Made by a program: the position numbers and the translations under genes
Shown: piece after piece, positions 9,038 through 17,423 of the stretch
How the letters are laid out: every line of letters begins with the position of its first letter
How positions within the stretch are numbered: the first letter of the stretch is position 1
Source of the DNA: Paenibacillus sp. MMS20-IR301
Lineage (GTDB): Bacteria > Bacillota > Bacilli > Paenibacillales > Paenibacillaceae
Reading direction: 5' to 3'
DNA: 64,000 nt
NCBI RefSeq assembly: GCF_032302195.1
Contig: NZ_CP135275.1
Location: forward strand, 372,001-436,000
Notes under the pieces: generated by a model
The model's input: only the letters and a program-made list of their open reading frames with translations
What the model was told of the DNA's origin: nothing
The model's database searches: none

Positions 9038-9829
9038 ATGAGGCTGGGTATTATTGCGCAAGTGAGCGAGGAGAGCTTTAGCGAAGCCAGACGCAGAGGG
9101 TTGAGTTTTCTGGAGTTTACCGTGAACGAAGGAGACGATGTGGAGGCATTCTGCAGCCAGCTTGAGCAGATTGCGGAATGGAGTGCCAACTATAATGTGG
9201 CGGTCGGTTCGATCGGACGCTGGAAATCACTGCGCATTGATGAGCAGGGGGAGATTATTCAGGAGGAGCTGGAGCGCTGCTATAAGCTGATTGATGCCGC
9301 GAGCAGGCTGAATTGCCGTAGCTTCGTGGCCGGCTGCAACTATGTGGATGAGCTGTCCTTATACGCCAACTGCACAGCTGCAATCGCCTTCTTCAGTGAA
9401 CTGCTCGCTTACGCCAAAACGAGGAATGTCCAGGTCTCTACCTATAATTGCCGCAAGGTCAATTTCGTGAATACGCCTGATATCTGGAGTATCATCCATG
9501 GACATCTGCCGGAGCTCGGGATTAAGTATGATCCGTCGCATGCCCGTTTCTTCGGCGGTGATTATCTGCAGGAGGCGCTGGACTGGGGGCACCGGTTCAC
9601 TCATGTTCATCTGAAGGGCTCGCTGCTCGTGAACGGCAAGAAAGTGGATGAACCGCCTGCCGGCATGGACCAGACCGACTGGCGCTCCTTCATCGCAGTG
9701 CTAAGGGCAACCGGATATGATGCCGGACTGAGCATTGAACCGCGCAAATCTGCCCTGCCGGATGAGCTGGCGGATAAGGGCATTGATTACTCAGCTGAAT
9801 ACTTCCGCAAACTGCTGCTTGAGCTGTAA
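9038..9829 (+). CDS. Sugar phosphate isomerase/epimerase-like TIM-barrel protein
   Basis: 263-residue protein of the xylose-isomerase-like TIM-barrel family. Metal-ligand motifs of the family are present in order: KYDPSHARF (Asp and His), HVHLKG (His) and SIEPRK (Glu). Such proteins isomerise, epimerise or dehydrate keto sugars using a divalent metal. ATG 9038 has AAGGGAAG at ideal spacing; an in-frame GTG at 9014 has none. It is followed closely by a Gfo/Idh/MocA oxidoreductase and shares an operator with the next operon, so I infer a step on an oxidised (3-keto) sugar. The reaction is unknown. Confidence 0.88.
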   Translation: MRLGIIAQVSEESFSEARRRGLSFLEFTVNEGDDVEAFCSQLEQIAEWSANYNVAVGSIGRWKSLRIDEQGEIIQEELERCYKLIDAASRLNCRSFVAGCNYVDELSLYANCTAAIAFFSELLAYAKTRNVQVSTYNCRKVNFVNTPDIWSIIHGHLPELGIKYDPSHARFFGGDYLQEALDWGHRFTHVHLKGSLLVNGKKVDEPPAGMDQTDWRSFIAVLRATGYDAGLSIEPRKSALPDELADKGIDYSAEYFRKLLLEL

Positions 9830-9856
9830 GTGATACACTCCTATGAGGTGATTAGA

Positions 9857-10945
9857 TTGATAAATAAATTAAAGTACGCGCTGATCGGCGCAGGCGGAAA
9901 TGCGGAGAAGAAGCATATCCACGGCTACCTGGCTCTGGAGGATGTTGAAGTTGCCGCTATTTGTGATATTGATGCAGGCAAGGCTGCCCGGATGGCGGAG
10001 AAATATAATGTGCCTGGTGTATATACCGACTACAAGGAGATGTTCGCTCATGAACGCCCCGATATCGTCAGCATTGTTACACCTAACTTTCTGCATGCGG
10101 AAATTACAGAATATGCTCTGGCCCACGGCGCACATGTCCACTGCGAGAAGCCGCTCAGCATCAGCAGCGAAGAAGCTGCAAGAATAATTGCGGCCCGGGA
10201 CCGCTACGGCAAGCAGGTAATGATCGGGCTGAACAACCGTTTCCTTAATGAAGCGGTCTTCCTGAAGAAATGGATCGATGACGGAAACCTGGGTAAGATC
10301 TACAATGCCAAAGCCGGATGGGTACGGCGGGCAGGAATTCCGGGCAGAGGAACCTGGTTCACGGACAAGGACCGCTCCGGCGGCGGGGTCTTGATCGATC
10401 TTGGCGCCCACTATCTGGATCTGGCGCTCTACTTCATGGGCTTACCAAGAGCAAAATATGTTGCCGGCAGCATTCATCAGAATTTCGTTCACACGACAGC
10501 CCGCAACCGCAACGGGTACAGGGGAATTGAAGGCGGGCTCTTTAATGTAGAGGATGCCGCAACAGGTTATTTGGGGCTGGAGAACAGTGCCTCGCTATCC
10601 TTTGATTTCAGCTGGGCATCAAATATAGAAGAGGACCGCTTCTATGTGGAGCTGATGGGCTCGAGAGGCGGAGCAAGCCTGGTGAACGGTACGCTGAAGC
10701 TGTTTGGGGAAAGCTCGGATATTTGCCTCGACATCACTCCGAAATTGAAGCTTAATCCAGCATTGCAGCTGAAGAATGAATTCCGGCATTTCGTCGACTG
10801 CATCAAAGGACAAGGCGGCAGCCTGATTGCTCCTGCGGAAGACGGCTTGTATTTTGCAGAGATTGTAGATGCGTTCTATGAGAGTGCGGCAGCCGGGGGA
10901 CCGGTGCTGCTTAACAACAAACAGCCGGCAGCCGCTGTTATATAA
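9857..10945 (+). CDS. Gfo/Idh/MocA family NAD-dependent oxidoreductase
   Basis: 362-residue sugar dehydrogenase: N-terminal Rossmann fold with GAGGNAEKKH near residue 10 and the family signature HCEKPLS (about residue 95), then a C-terminal alpha/beta substrate domain with GGGVLIDLGAHYLDLALY carrying the Asp-x3-His pair typical of catalysis. It would oxidise or reduce a ring hydroxyl of a sugar or cyclitol. I start at TTG 9857, which has GAGGTGAT at good spacing; the GTG at 9830 touching the preceding stop has no ribosome site. It forms a two-gene operon with the TIM-barrel gene before it and ends at a strong terminator. Substrate unknown. Confidence 0.9.
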   Translation: MINKLKYALIGAGGNAEKKHIHGYLALEDVEVAAICDIDAGKAARMAEKYNVPGVYTDYKEMFAHERPDIVSIVTPNFLHAEITEYALAHGAHVHCEKPLSISSEEAARIIAARDRYGKQVMIGLNNRFLNEAVFLKKWIDDGNLGKIYNAKAGWVRRAGIPGRGTWFTDKDRSGGGVLIDLGAHYLDLALYFMGLPRAKYVAGSIHQNFVHTTARNRNGYRGIEGGLFNVEDAATGYLGLENSASLSFDFSWASNIEEDRFYVELMGSRGGASLVNGTLKLFGESSDICLDITPKLKLNPALQLKNEFRHFVDCIKGQGGSLIAPAEDGLYFAEIVDAFYESAAAGGPVLLNNKQPAAAVI

Positions 10946-10961
10946 TAGTATATTTTCTGCG

Positions 10962-11014
10962 CAGCATGCGTCATTTCAGGGGAAGAAGCCTGGAGTGGCG
11001 CATGCTGTTTTCTT
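10962..11014 (+). terminator. Terminator after first oxidoreductase operon
   Basis: CAGCATGCG with TTTCAGG pairs with CCTGGAG and CGCATGCTG, followed by TTTTCTT. Confidence 0.8.
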
Positions 11015-11019
11015 ACTAA

Positions 11020-11034
11020 TGAAATCGCTTACAT
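11020..11034 (-). promoter_or_regulatory. Candidate cre site, perfect consensus
   Basis: Read on the minus strand, ATGTAAGCGATTTCA fits WTGNAANCGNWNNCW at every fixed position. It lies about 60 nt upstream of the palindromic operator of the operon starting at 11178, suggesting CcpA control of that operon. Confidence 0.55.
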
Positions 11035-11092
11035 GAATTAATAAATATCCGCTTGCCAAAGAAATCTGAAAGTGATAAGGTAGAACCAAGAG

Positions 11093-11109
11093 ATTTACTG
11101 ATAGTAAAT
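11093..11109. promoter_or_regulatory. 17-bp palindromic operator, copy 2
   Basis: ATTTACT-GAT-AGTAAAT is a perfect inverted repeat with a 3-nt spacer; a further half-site AGTAAAT lies at 11139-11145. A TATAAA at 11120-11125 follows. The regulator is not identified; a palindrome of this kind suits a dimeric LacI, GntR or ROK type protein better than the AraC protein encoded in the operon. Confidence 0.65.
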
Positions 11110-11177
11110 GATTATTAAATATAAAACTATTAAACGTCAGTAAATCACTTCGAATTTTCATTCAGGAGGAAAGTACA

Positions 11178-12278
11178 ATGAGCGCAAAAAAATTAAGATT
11201 CGGATTTATCGGCTGTGGAGGGATCGCTAACCAGAAGCATTTCCCGGCGTTGTCTGCTTTGAGTGAAGAAGTAGAGCTGGTGGCATTCTGCGATATTGTC
11301 GAAGAACGTGCGGTCAAAGCAGCGGCGCAATACGGAGCAGAAAATGCAAGCGTATACACAGATTATAAGGAATTGCTTAAGGATGAAAGCCTGGATGTAG
11401 TTCATGTACTTACACCTAACGTATCCCACTCTTACATTACTGTAGATGCACTGGAAGCCGGCAAGCATGTACTGTGTGAAAAGCCGATGGCGATCAGCAC
11501 TGAAGAAGCTCAGGCGATGCTGGATGCTGCTAAACGTACCGGCAAGAAGCTGACGATCGGCTACCAGAACCGCTGCCGTGTAGACTCACTGGCCTTGCAT
11601 GAAGCTTGCGAGAATGAAGAGCTGGGCGAAATTTACTTCGCCAAGGCCCATGCGGTCCGCCGCAAGGCGGTTCCGACCTGGGGCGTATTCCCGGACAAAT
11701 CGAAGCAGGGCGGCGGCCCGCTGATCGATATCGGCACACATGCGCTGGACCTGACGCTGTGGAACATGAACAACTACAAGCCGAAGATGGTTGTCGGCTC
11801 CACGTATCAGAAGCTGTCGGACAATCCGATGGGCAACATGTTCGGGCCGTGGGACCCGGAAACCTTCGAGGTTGAGGATTCAGCCTTTGGTTTCATCAAA
11901 ATGGAGAACGGTGCGACGATCTTTCTGGAAGCAGCCTGGGCACTGAACGTTCTGGACGGCAAGGAAGCGCAGGTTACCCTGTGCGGAACGAAAGCAGGTG
12001 CTGAGATGCGCGGTAAAGCATTCCTGGACGAAGGTTACGTAGTGTTCAACTCCGCGCAGCACGGACAGCTGGTAGAAACGGGACCGTCCGATGGCGGCGG
12101 CGTGGCTTACTTCAGCGGAGAGAGCCGTAAGGCTAATGCGGTTGAAGCCCGCATGTGGGTGGATGCGCTGATTAACGATAAAGAACCGCTGGTGAAACCG
12201 GAGCAGGCTCTGGTAGTTACCCAGATTCTCGAAGCGATCTACAAATCCGCAGAGACCGGTGAACCGGTATTCTTCTAA
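11178..12278 (+). CDS. Gfo/Idh/MocA oxidoreductase, probable glycoside 3-dehydrogenase
   Basis: 366-residue NAD(P)-dependent dehydrogenase. The N-terminal Rossmann motif GCGGIANQKHF is followed by the signature LCEKPMAIS near residue 100; the C-terminal half contains GGGPLIDIGTHALDLTLW with the Asp-x3-His pair. The start ATG 11178 has AGGAGG 8 nt upstream. It is the first gene of a five-gene operon with two TIM-barrel proteins, an AraC-GH39 regulator and a DUF6379-like subunit. In the gut strain PUE the Gfo/Idh/MocA enzyme DgpA oxidises the sugar of puerarin at C3 before cleavage by a two-subunit C-deglycosidase; a comparable role is inferred from the neighbours, not proven. It resembles the oxidoreductase at 9857 in motifs. 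Confidence 0.9.
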   Translation: MSAKKLRFGFIGCGGIANQKHFPALSALSEEVELVAFCDIVEERAVKAAAQYGAENASVYTDYKELLKDESLDVVHVLTPNVSHSYITVDALEAGKHVLCEKPMAISTEEAQAMLDAAKRTGKKLTIGYQNRCRVDSLALHEACENEELGEIYFAKAHAVRRKAVPTWGVFPDKSKQGGGPLIDIGTHALDLTLWNMNNYKPKMVVGSTYQKLSDNPMGNMFGPWDPETFEVEDSAFGFIKMENGATIFLEAAWALNVLDGKEAQVTLCGTKAGAEMRGKAFLDEGYVVFNSAQHGQLVETGPSDGGGVAYFSGESRKANAVEARMWVDALINDKEPLVKPEQALVVTQILEAIYKSAETGEPVFF

Positions 12279-12314
12279 AAATTTTGCGCGTGGCGCAAGA
12301 AAGGTGTAGTTCCG

Positions 12315-13283
12315 ATGAAACTTGGCGTATTCTCCGTACTCTTGCAGCAGCAGCCGCTTGAAGAAGCACTTGATGTGATTGCTTCCAAGGGACTGGATGC
12401 CGTTGAGCTCGGGACCGGGGGTTATCCCGGCAAGCATCACTGTAATCCGGATGTGCTGCTGGCGGATGCCGGCAGGCTGAAGGCGTTCAAACAGCAGTTT
12501 GAATCCAGAGGCCTGACCATCAGCGCGCTGAGCTGCCACGGCAATCCGCTGCATCCCCGGAAGCAGATCGCCCGGCAGTATCATGAAGAGTTCATGAAGA
12601 CGCTTGACCTGGCTGAGCGGCTGGAAGTGCCGGTTGTCGTCGGCTTCTCCGGCTGTCCCGGTGATTCCGATGATGCGAAATATCCCAACTGGCCGGTTGC
12701 CCCCTGGCCGAATGAATACAGCGAGCTGCTGGCCTGGCAGTGGGAGCAGAAGGTTATTCCTTACTGGAAGGAAACCGGACAATATGCACAGGATAAGGGG
12801 CTTAAGATTGCGCTTGAGCTGCACGGCGGGTTCTCCGTTCATACGCCGGCTACACTGCTGAAGCTGCGTGAGGCTGCCGGTGAAGTGATCGGCGCCAATC
12901 TGGACCCGAGCCATATGTGGTGGCAGGGAATCGACCCGGTGCAGGCGGTCCAGATTCTCGGCCGGGCCGGAGCGCTGCATTATTTCCATGCCAAGGATAC
13001 GGCAATCGATCCGGTCAATGTCAACCGTTACGGGGTTACGGACATGCAGCCGTATACCGCACTGCTGGACCGGGCCTGGAACTTCCGCTCTGTCGGCTTC
13101 GGCCATGATAACAAAACCTGGGCCGATCTGATCAGTACCCTGCGGCTGGTAGGATACGACTATGTAATCAGCATCGAGCATGAGGATGGCCTGATGTCGG
13201 TAGGCGAGGGCTTCTCGAAGGCCGTTGATACACTGAAGCCGCTTCTGATCCGCGATCAGGCGGCAGATATGTGGTGGGTATAG
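12315..13283 (+). CDS. Xylose-isomerase-like TIM-barrel sugar isomerase/epimerase
   Basis: 322-residue member of the sugar phosphate isomerase/epimerase family. Candidate metal ligands appear in the usual order: IALELHGG (Glu), ANLDPSHMWW (Asp, His), YFHAKDT (His) and SIEHEDG (Glu). AAGGTG lies 8 nt before ATG 12315. It follows the oxidoreductase gene by 36 nt, a gap that carries a small hairpin (TTGCGC-GTG-GCGCAA, 12284-12298). Proteins of this type paired with Gfo/Idh/MocA enzymes act on 3-keto sugars or inososes; the exact reaction cannot be read from the sequence. Confidence 0.9.
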   Translation: MKLGVFSVLLQQQPLEEALDVIASKGLDAVELGTGGYPGKHHCNPDVLLADAGRLKAFKQQFESRGLTISALSCHGNPLHPRKQIARQYHEEFMKTLDLAERLEVPVVVGFSGCPGDSDDAKYPNWPVAPWPNEYSELLAWQWEQKVIPYWKETGQYAQDKGLKIALELHGGFSVHTPATLLKLREAAGEVIGANLDPSHMWWQGIDPVQAVQILGRAGALHYFHAKDTAIDPVNVNRYGVTDMQPYTALLDRAWNFRSVGFGHDNKTWADLISTLRLVGYDYVISIEHEDGLMSVGEGFSKAVDTLKPLLIRDQAADMWWV

Positions 13284-13315
13284 CCTAAGCACAAATTCAG
13301 GAAGGAGCTGCGCAA

Positions 13316-15820
13316 GTGGAGAAGCCAGATCACCCTATGCTTCGGATCATACACCAGTTGGCTTTACAGACCTCATTCATTTCGGGCAAGGACTCCGGCA
13401 CCTTTGCCAGCCCTGATCTCCTGATTGTTTTTATTCTGCGGGGAAGCCTCACGGTTCAGCAGCAGGAGCGGAAGCTGAGACTCGGTGTACATGACTTCAT
13501 GCTGCTGCATCCGCTGGAAGAATACCTGCTAGAGGCCGGCAAGGAGGCTGTCGCCGCCCGCTTCCGGCTGCCTCAAGAGCTGCTGGCCCATTTCGGCACT
13601 TCCGCGGAGCAGCGCTTCGCATGCTGCTCCGTCCGGGAACAGAGAGAAGCGGATGAAGTGCTAAGAAGTCTGTTTACAGAAATCCTGCAGGACAAGGCCA
13701 AGGCGAAGGAGCTGGCGGCCTGCCCTGTTGCGGAGCTCAAAGTGACCTTTCAGCTGCTTCATCTGCTGCTGAAGCATTATCAGGCCAAGACCCCGGCAGC
13801 CCGCCTGGCAGCTATGCCGAACAAGCCCAATCAGCGGCTGCTGGAGATTTGCTCGTATATGCTGGCCAATTACCGGCAGCCCTTAACCCTGAACGAAGTA
13901 GCTGAACGCCACTATGTTTCTGTGCCGTATCTCTCCAAGTCGTTCAAGAAGGAGATGGGCCTGACCTTCTCGGAGTATTTGAACCAGATCCGTCTGAATC
14001 ATGCGCTCGCGCAGCTGCTGTATACGGATCAGCATATTACGCGGATCGCGCTGGACAGCGGGTTTCCCAGCCTGACCGCCTTTAACCGTGTCTTCCGCGA
14101 GACTTATCAGCTTACACCTTCCCAGTACAGGAAGGGGGAGCAGGAGTCCCGCCTGGGCGCTGCCGGCGGGGGGACACCGGAGCTGCCGGAGACTGGACTT
14201 GCACCGGGGGAACTGGAGAACCTGCTTACGGGGCTTGCTCCGGAGGAAGCCCCGGCGGTGCGGGTACAGGCTGCACCGGAGCAGGCGAGAAGCTATAAGC
14301 GGGTCTGGAAGGAGATCATTAATATCGGCTATGCCCGGGATCTGCTGAACTCCGACCTGCAGGAGCAGCTTCAGCTGATCCGCAGCGAGCTCGGGTTCTC
14401 CTATGCCCGTGTATGGGGAATCTTCAGCGATGAGATGATGATTGAGGATCCGGCAGAGCCGGAGACCGGTTACAACTTCAGCAATCTCGACAAGCTGCTG
14501 GATACGCTGATCCGCAACAACCTCCGGCCTTACCTTGAGCTGGGCGACAAGCCGAAGCTGATTCAGAAGAATGCCGGCCATAAGATGGGGAGAGCTCCTG
14601 TCAGGCCACGGCACAGGGAGCCGGAGGAGTGGAAACGGCTGATCCGTTCATTTCTTATCCACTGTATCAACCGTTACGGCAGTGAAGAGGTGGAGAGCTG
14701 GTACTTCGAGCTATGGCATTCCAGCAAGCATGCGTTTATCTTCGAGGGCGTTGAACAGATGGTTAGTGCTGGGTATCAGCCGGAGGAGATGGGGCAATGG
14801 TTCGATGAATATTTCATCCGGTACGACCAGACCTGGAGAGAGATGAAGGAGCTGCTGCCGGGAGCAAGGCTGGGCGGCTGCGGACTCAGCATGGACCTGG
14901 AGGGCCGGTTTCTGCCGCTGCTGCTGGAACGGTGGAGCAGACGGGAGATCACACCGGATTTCCTGTCAGTCTATCTGTATCCTTACGAGTTCACTACTCC
15001 TGCCGGCGGGGAGACTCCGGTCTTTGCCCATTCAGCGGATGAGCAGTGGATAGTGCATACCATTCAGGCAGTCAGGCAGTCACTGGCGGAGCACGGTCTT
15101 GAGCAGCTGCCGCTGCATGTATCGGAGTGGAATTTCAGCATTTCAAACAGGGACCATCTGAATGACAGCATCTTCAAAGCCTCCTATATTCTCAAAAATA
15201 TGACCGAGGTGCTCGATGAAAAGGTTCTGATGGGCTACTGGCTCTACTCCGATATCTTCAGCGAATTCCGGGATTCGAAGCGGCTGCTCTACGGAGGAGC
15301 AGGGCTGATCTCCAAGAACGGAATCCGGAAGCCGGCGTACTACGCCTTCGCCTTCCTGAACAGGATGGGCAAGCAGCTGATAGCCCGGGGCAGGGATTAT
15401 CTGCTGACGGGACGCAGCAGTGACCGTTATCAGCTGCTCAGCTTCCATTACCGGCACTCCGGGCTGGACGGTTACCCGGGTACCGATCTCGAGCAGCTGC
15501 CGGGTGAGCTGGAGCAGGCGGGAAGCCACTCCACACCTCTGGTCCGGAAGTTCCGGCTCGAAGGCCTGAAGGACGGCAGCTACCGGCTGAAGCGCTCCTG
15601 TGTCAGCAATGAGCGGGGCTGCATTCTCAGGGAGTGGAATAAATTCGGCAATGTTCATGATATCCGCCCGGATGAAATTATGTTCCTGAAGCAGATTTGT
15701 GTGCCTGATATTTCTGTTGAGCATGTGGAAGTGAGGAACGGCTGGATTGAACTCAATAGCTCGCTCCGGCCGCATGAGGTAAGTCTGATCGAGCTTGAAC
15801 TGAGAATGGATACAATGTAA
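13316..15820 (+). CDS. AraC regulator fused to a GH39-like domain with altered active site
   Basis: 834-residue protein. Residues 1-160 form a cupin-like sensor region (LRLGVHDFMLLHPLEEYLLE), about 175-275 a double AraC helix-turn-helix (ending FRETYQLTPSQYRKG), and about 325-800 a TIM barrel resembling GH39 beta-xylosidases. In GH39 enzymes the acid/base lies in W-N-E-P; here the matching site reads W467-H468-S469-S470, so the acid/base Glu is missing, while the nucleophile position is kept as E604 in SEWN. The barrel has therefore probably become a sugar sensor. GTG 13316 follows GGAAGGAG. Encoded inside the operon it may regulate, between two isomerase-like genes. Confidence 0.88.
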   Translation: MEKPDHPMLRIIHQLALQTSFISGKDSGTFASPDLLIVFILRGSLTVQQQERKLRLGVHDFMLLHPLEEYLLEAGKEAVAARFRLPQELLAHFGTSAEQRFACCSVREQREADEVLRSLFTEILQDKAKAKELAACPVAELKVTFQLLHLLLKHYQAKTPAARLAAMPNKPNQRLLEICSYMLANYRQPLTLNEVAERHYVSVPYLSKSFKKEMGLTFSEYLNQIRLNHALAQLLYTDQHITRIALDSGFPSLTAFNRVFRETYQLTPSQYRKGEQESRLGAAGGGTPELPETGLAPGELENLLTGLAPEEAPAVRVQAAPEQARSYKRVWKEIINIGYARDLLNSDLQEQLQLIRSELGFSYARVWGIFSDEMMIEDPAEPETGYNFSNLDKLLDTLIRNNLRPYLELGDKPKLIQKNAGHKMGRAPVRPRHREPEEWKRLIRSFLIHCINRYGSEEVESWYFELWHSSKHAFIFEGVEQMVSAGYQPEEMGQWFDEYFIRYDQTWREMKELLPGARLGGCGLSMDLEGRFLPLLLERWSRREITPDFLSVYLYPYEFTTPAGGETPVFAHSADEQWIVHTIQAVRQSLAEHGLEQLPLHVSEWNFSISNRDHLNDSIFKASYILKNMTEVLDEKVLMGYWLYSDIFSEFRDSKRLLYGGAGLISKNGIRKPAYYAFAFLNRMGKQLIARGRDYLLTGRSSDRYQLLSFHYRHSGLDGYPGTDLEQLPGELEQAGSHSTPLVRKFRLEGLKDGSYRLKRSCVSNERGCILREWNKFGNVHDIRPDEIMFLKQICVPDISVEHVEVRNGWIELNSSLRPHEVSLIELELRMDTM

Positions 15821-15850
15821 AGATGATTACGAACGGGAAGAGGGATGAAG

Positions 15851-16840
15851 ATGTCAAGTATTAAACGAGCAGTAAGCCTATACAGCTATCAGGATGAATA
15901 CGCCCGCGGCAAAATGACGCTTGAGGATTGCATCAAGGAGCTGGCGGCAACCGGTGTGGAAGGCGTTGAGATTATCAGCGACCAGATGTTATGGGGCGCT
16001 CCGGAGGTCTCTGAGGAGACCCTCGCGGATTGGCACCGGATCATCACCGAGAACGGCGTTAAGCCGGTCTGCAATGATATCTACATTAATACCGTATTGT
16101 ACAATAACCGCAAGCTGACCACGAAGGAGAATCTGGAGTTGCTGAAGAAAGAGCTCCGCCTTGCCCATAAGCTTGGCATCACGCTGGTCCGGCTGGTCTC
16201 GCTTACGCCGACCGATATTATTGAAGCTGCTCTTCCGCTGGCTGAGGAGCTGAACGTTGTAATGGCGCTGGAGGTTCATGGCGGCATGGCGTTCCATAAT
16301 CCGGAGACGAAGAAATTCACCGATCTGATGTTCAAGCTGAACTCCCCGTACGTGGGGCTGGTTGTAGACACAGGCATCTTCTGCCGCAAGCACCCGCGCG
16401 TCTCGACGCAGTTCTTCCTGAACCAGGGTCTGAATCCGGCAGTTGCAGAATACATCGACAATGAATTTGCCAAAGGCAGGGACGTAGAGGCGATCAGTCA
16501 TCAGCGTGTACTGCCGGATGAGCTGGAGAGCGGGATCCGTTCCTGGACAGACCGTGAATACGTGCTGTTCGCCGGAGGCTACGAGAACCATGACTTCTCC
16601 GTGCTCGATGAATATATGCCGTTCATTAAGCATTTTCACGGCAAATTCTTCGAAATGACTGAAGAGGGTACAGAGTACTCGATTCCGTTCAAGGAATTCA
16701 TCGACTACCTGAAGGACAAGGGGTATGACGGTTATATTGCAAGTGAGTACGAAGGCGGCCGGTTCGCGCTGCCGGGTACCGAGATTGATGCGGTATCCCA
16801 GGTCAGACGCCACCAGGAAATGCTGCGCAGCTACATTTAA
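15851..16840 (+). CDS. TIM-barrel protein resembling C-glycoside deglycosidase alpha subunit
   Basis: 329-residue xylose-isomerase-like TIM barrel. A complete set of likely metal ligands is seen: E141 (EVHGG), D173 (VVDTG), H263 (HFHGKF) and E299 (SEYEGG). Its length, the HFHGKF-x-EM stretch and its gene partner, the small protein 21 nt downstream, match alpha subunits of C-glycoside deglycosidases (DfgA of Eubacterium cellulosolvens, CarB of Microbacterium, and their relatives), which cleave the C-C bond of 3-oxo C-glucosides with a bound divalent metal. ATG 15851 is chosen because AGAGGG ends 6 nt before it. Function is assigned from remembered family features and pairing; an isomerase acting on free 3-keto sugars is the alternative. 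Confidence 0.82.
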   Translation: MSSIKRAVSLYSYQDEYARGKMTLEDCIKELAATGVEGVEIISDQMLWGAPEVSEETLADWHRIITENGVKPVCNDIYINTVLYNNRKLTTKENLELLKKELRLAHKLGITLVRLVSLTPTDIIEAALPLAEELNVVMALEVHGGMAFHNPETKKFTDLMFKLNSPYVGLVVDTGIFCRKHPRVSTQFFLNQGLNPAVAEYIDNEFAKGRDVEAISHQRVLPDELESGIRSWTDREYVLFAGGYENHDFSVLDEYMPFIKHFHGKFFEMTEEGTEYSIPFKEFIDYLKDKGYDGYIASEYEGGRFALPGTEIDAVSQVRRHQEMLRSYI

Positions 16841-16861
16841 GGGCACAGGAGGGATAAGATC

Positions 16862-17254
16862 ATGTTTGATAATTATGTGTTGACGGACAACAGTCTTAAG
16901 AATGTGAAGAAGGACGGGAAGAACACCGGTTATGAGATGCGTACACGGATTACCTATTACCGGGGAATCCCGCTCTCCATGGTGCACGATATTCAGATCG
17001 AAGTCGGCGGCCGGCCGGTTCCCCGCGAGAGCATCCGCTTCTCGCTGGACGGCGAGCAGTACTTCACGCTGGAGGAAATGACGACTGTTACTTCCTACAA
17101 GTGGGAATACGGACAGGAAGCCATTGTCTATGTTGAGCAGGACGGCGGTCTGCCGGAAGGCGAGCATGAGGTGAAGCTTACGCAGGTAACACGCGTGGCC
17201 TACATTCCAGTGCCGTTCTCCGGAACACAGACGAAGACGATGGCCGTGCAGTAA
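16862..17254 (+). CDS. Small DUF6379-type protein, probable C-glycoside deglycosidase beta subunit
   Basis: 130-residue beta-rich protein without membrane segment or signal. The stretch TYYRGIPLSMVHDIQIEV (residues 37-54) is the hallmark I recognise from the small (beta) subunit of C-glycoside deglycosidases (DfgB/CarC type; DUF6379). In those enzymes it pairs with a TIM-barrel alpha subunit to form the active complex. The gene directly follows such an alpha-like gene, with ribosome site CAGGAGG before ATG 16862, and is the last gene of the operon. Function is inferred from this motif and pairing; no sequence search was possible. Confidence 0.8.
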   Translation: MFDNYVLTDNSLKNVKKDGKNTGYEMRTRITYYRGIPLSMVHDIQIEVGGRPVPRESIRFSLDGEQYFTLEEMTTVTSYKWEYGQEAIVYVEQDGGLPEGEHEVKLTQVTRVAYIPVPFSGTQTKTMAVQ

Positions 17255-17423
17255 GACAGTTTCGAACCGCATAGTGCCTTGCGGCAATGATTTTGCATCA
17301 GGGCAAGCTTCTTTGACCGGGGACATAAATAGTCTCCGGTCAAAAAACGTTTCTCTAGACCCACTCAAATTGCGTCTGCTAAGATGAAACAATGTTATCG
17401 CGCTTGAGAGGGGAATACTGGAA

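Noticed and set aside
12284..12298. Hairpin TTGCGC-GTG-GCGCAA as terminator
   Set aside because: Short stem without T-tract, between closely spaced genes of one operon; perhaps an mRNA stability element.
11880..13292. 470-codon antisense frame opposite the TIM-barrel gene
   Set aside because: It mirrors well-supported genes on the plus strand, has no domain and no ribosome site; typical of GC-biased codon use.
17312..17344. Terminator after the deglycosidase-like operon
   Set aside because: TTTGACCGG pairs with CCGGTCAAA, but no T-tract follows on either strand; kept only as an unexplained inverted repeat.
15989..17392. 467-codon antisense frame opposite the deglycosidase-like genes
   Set aside because: Opposite two genes with clear family motifs; no recognisable protein features.
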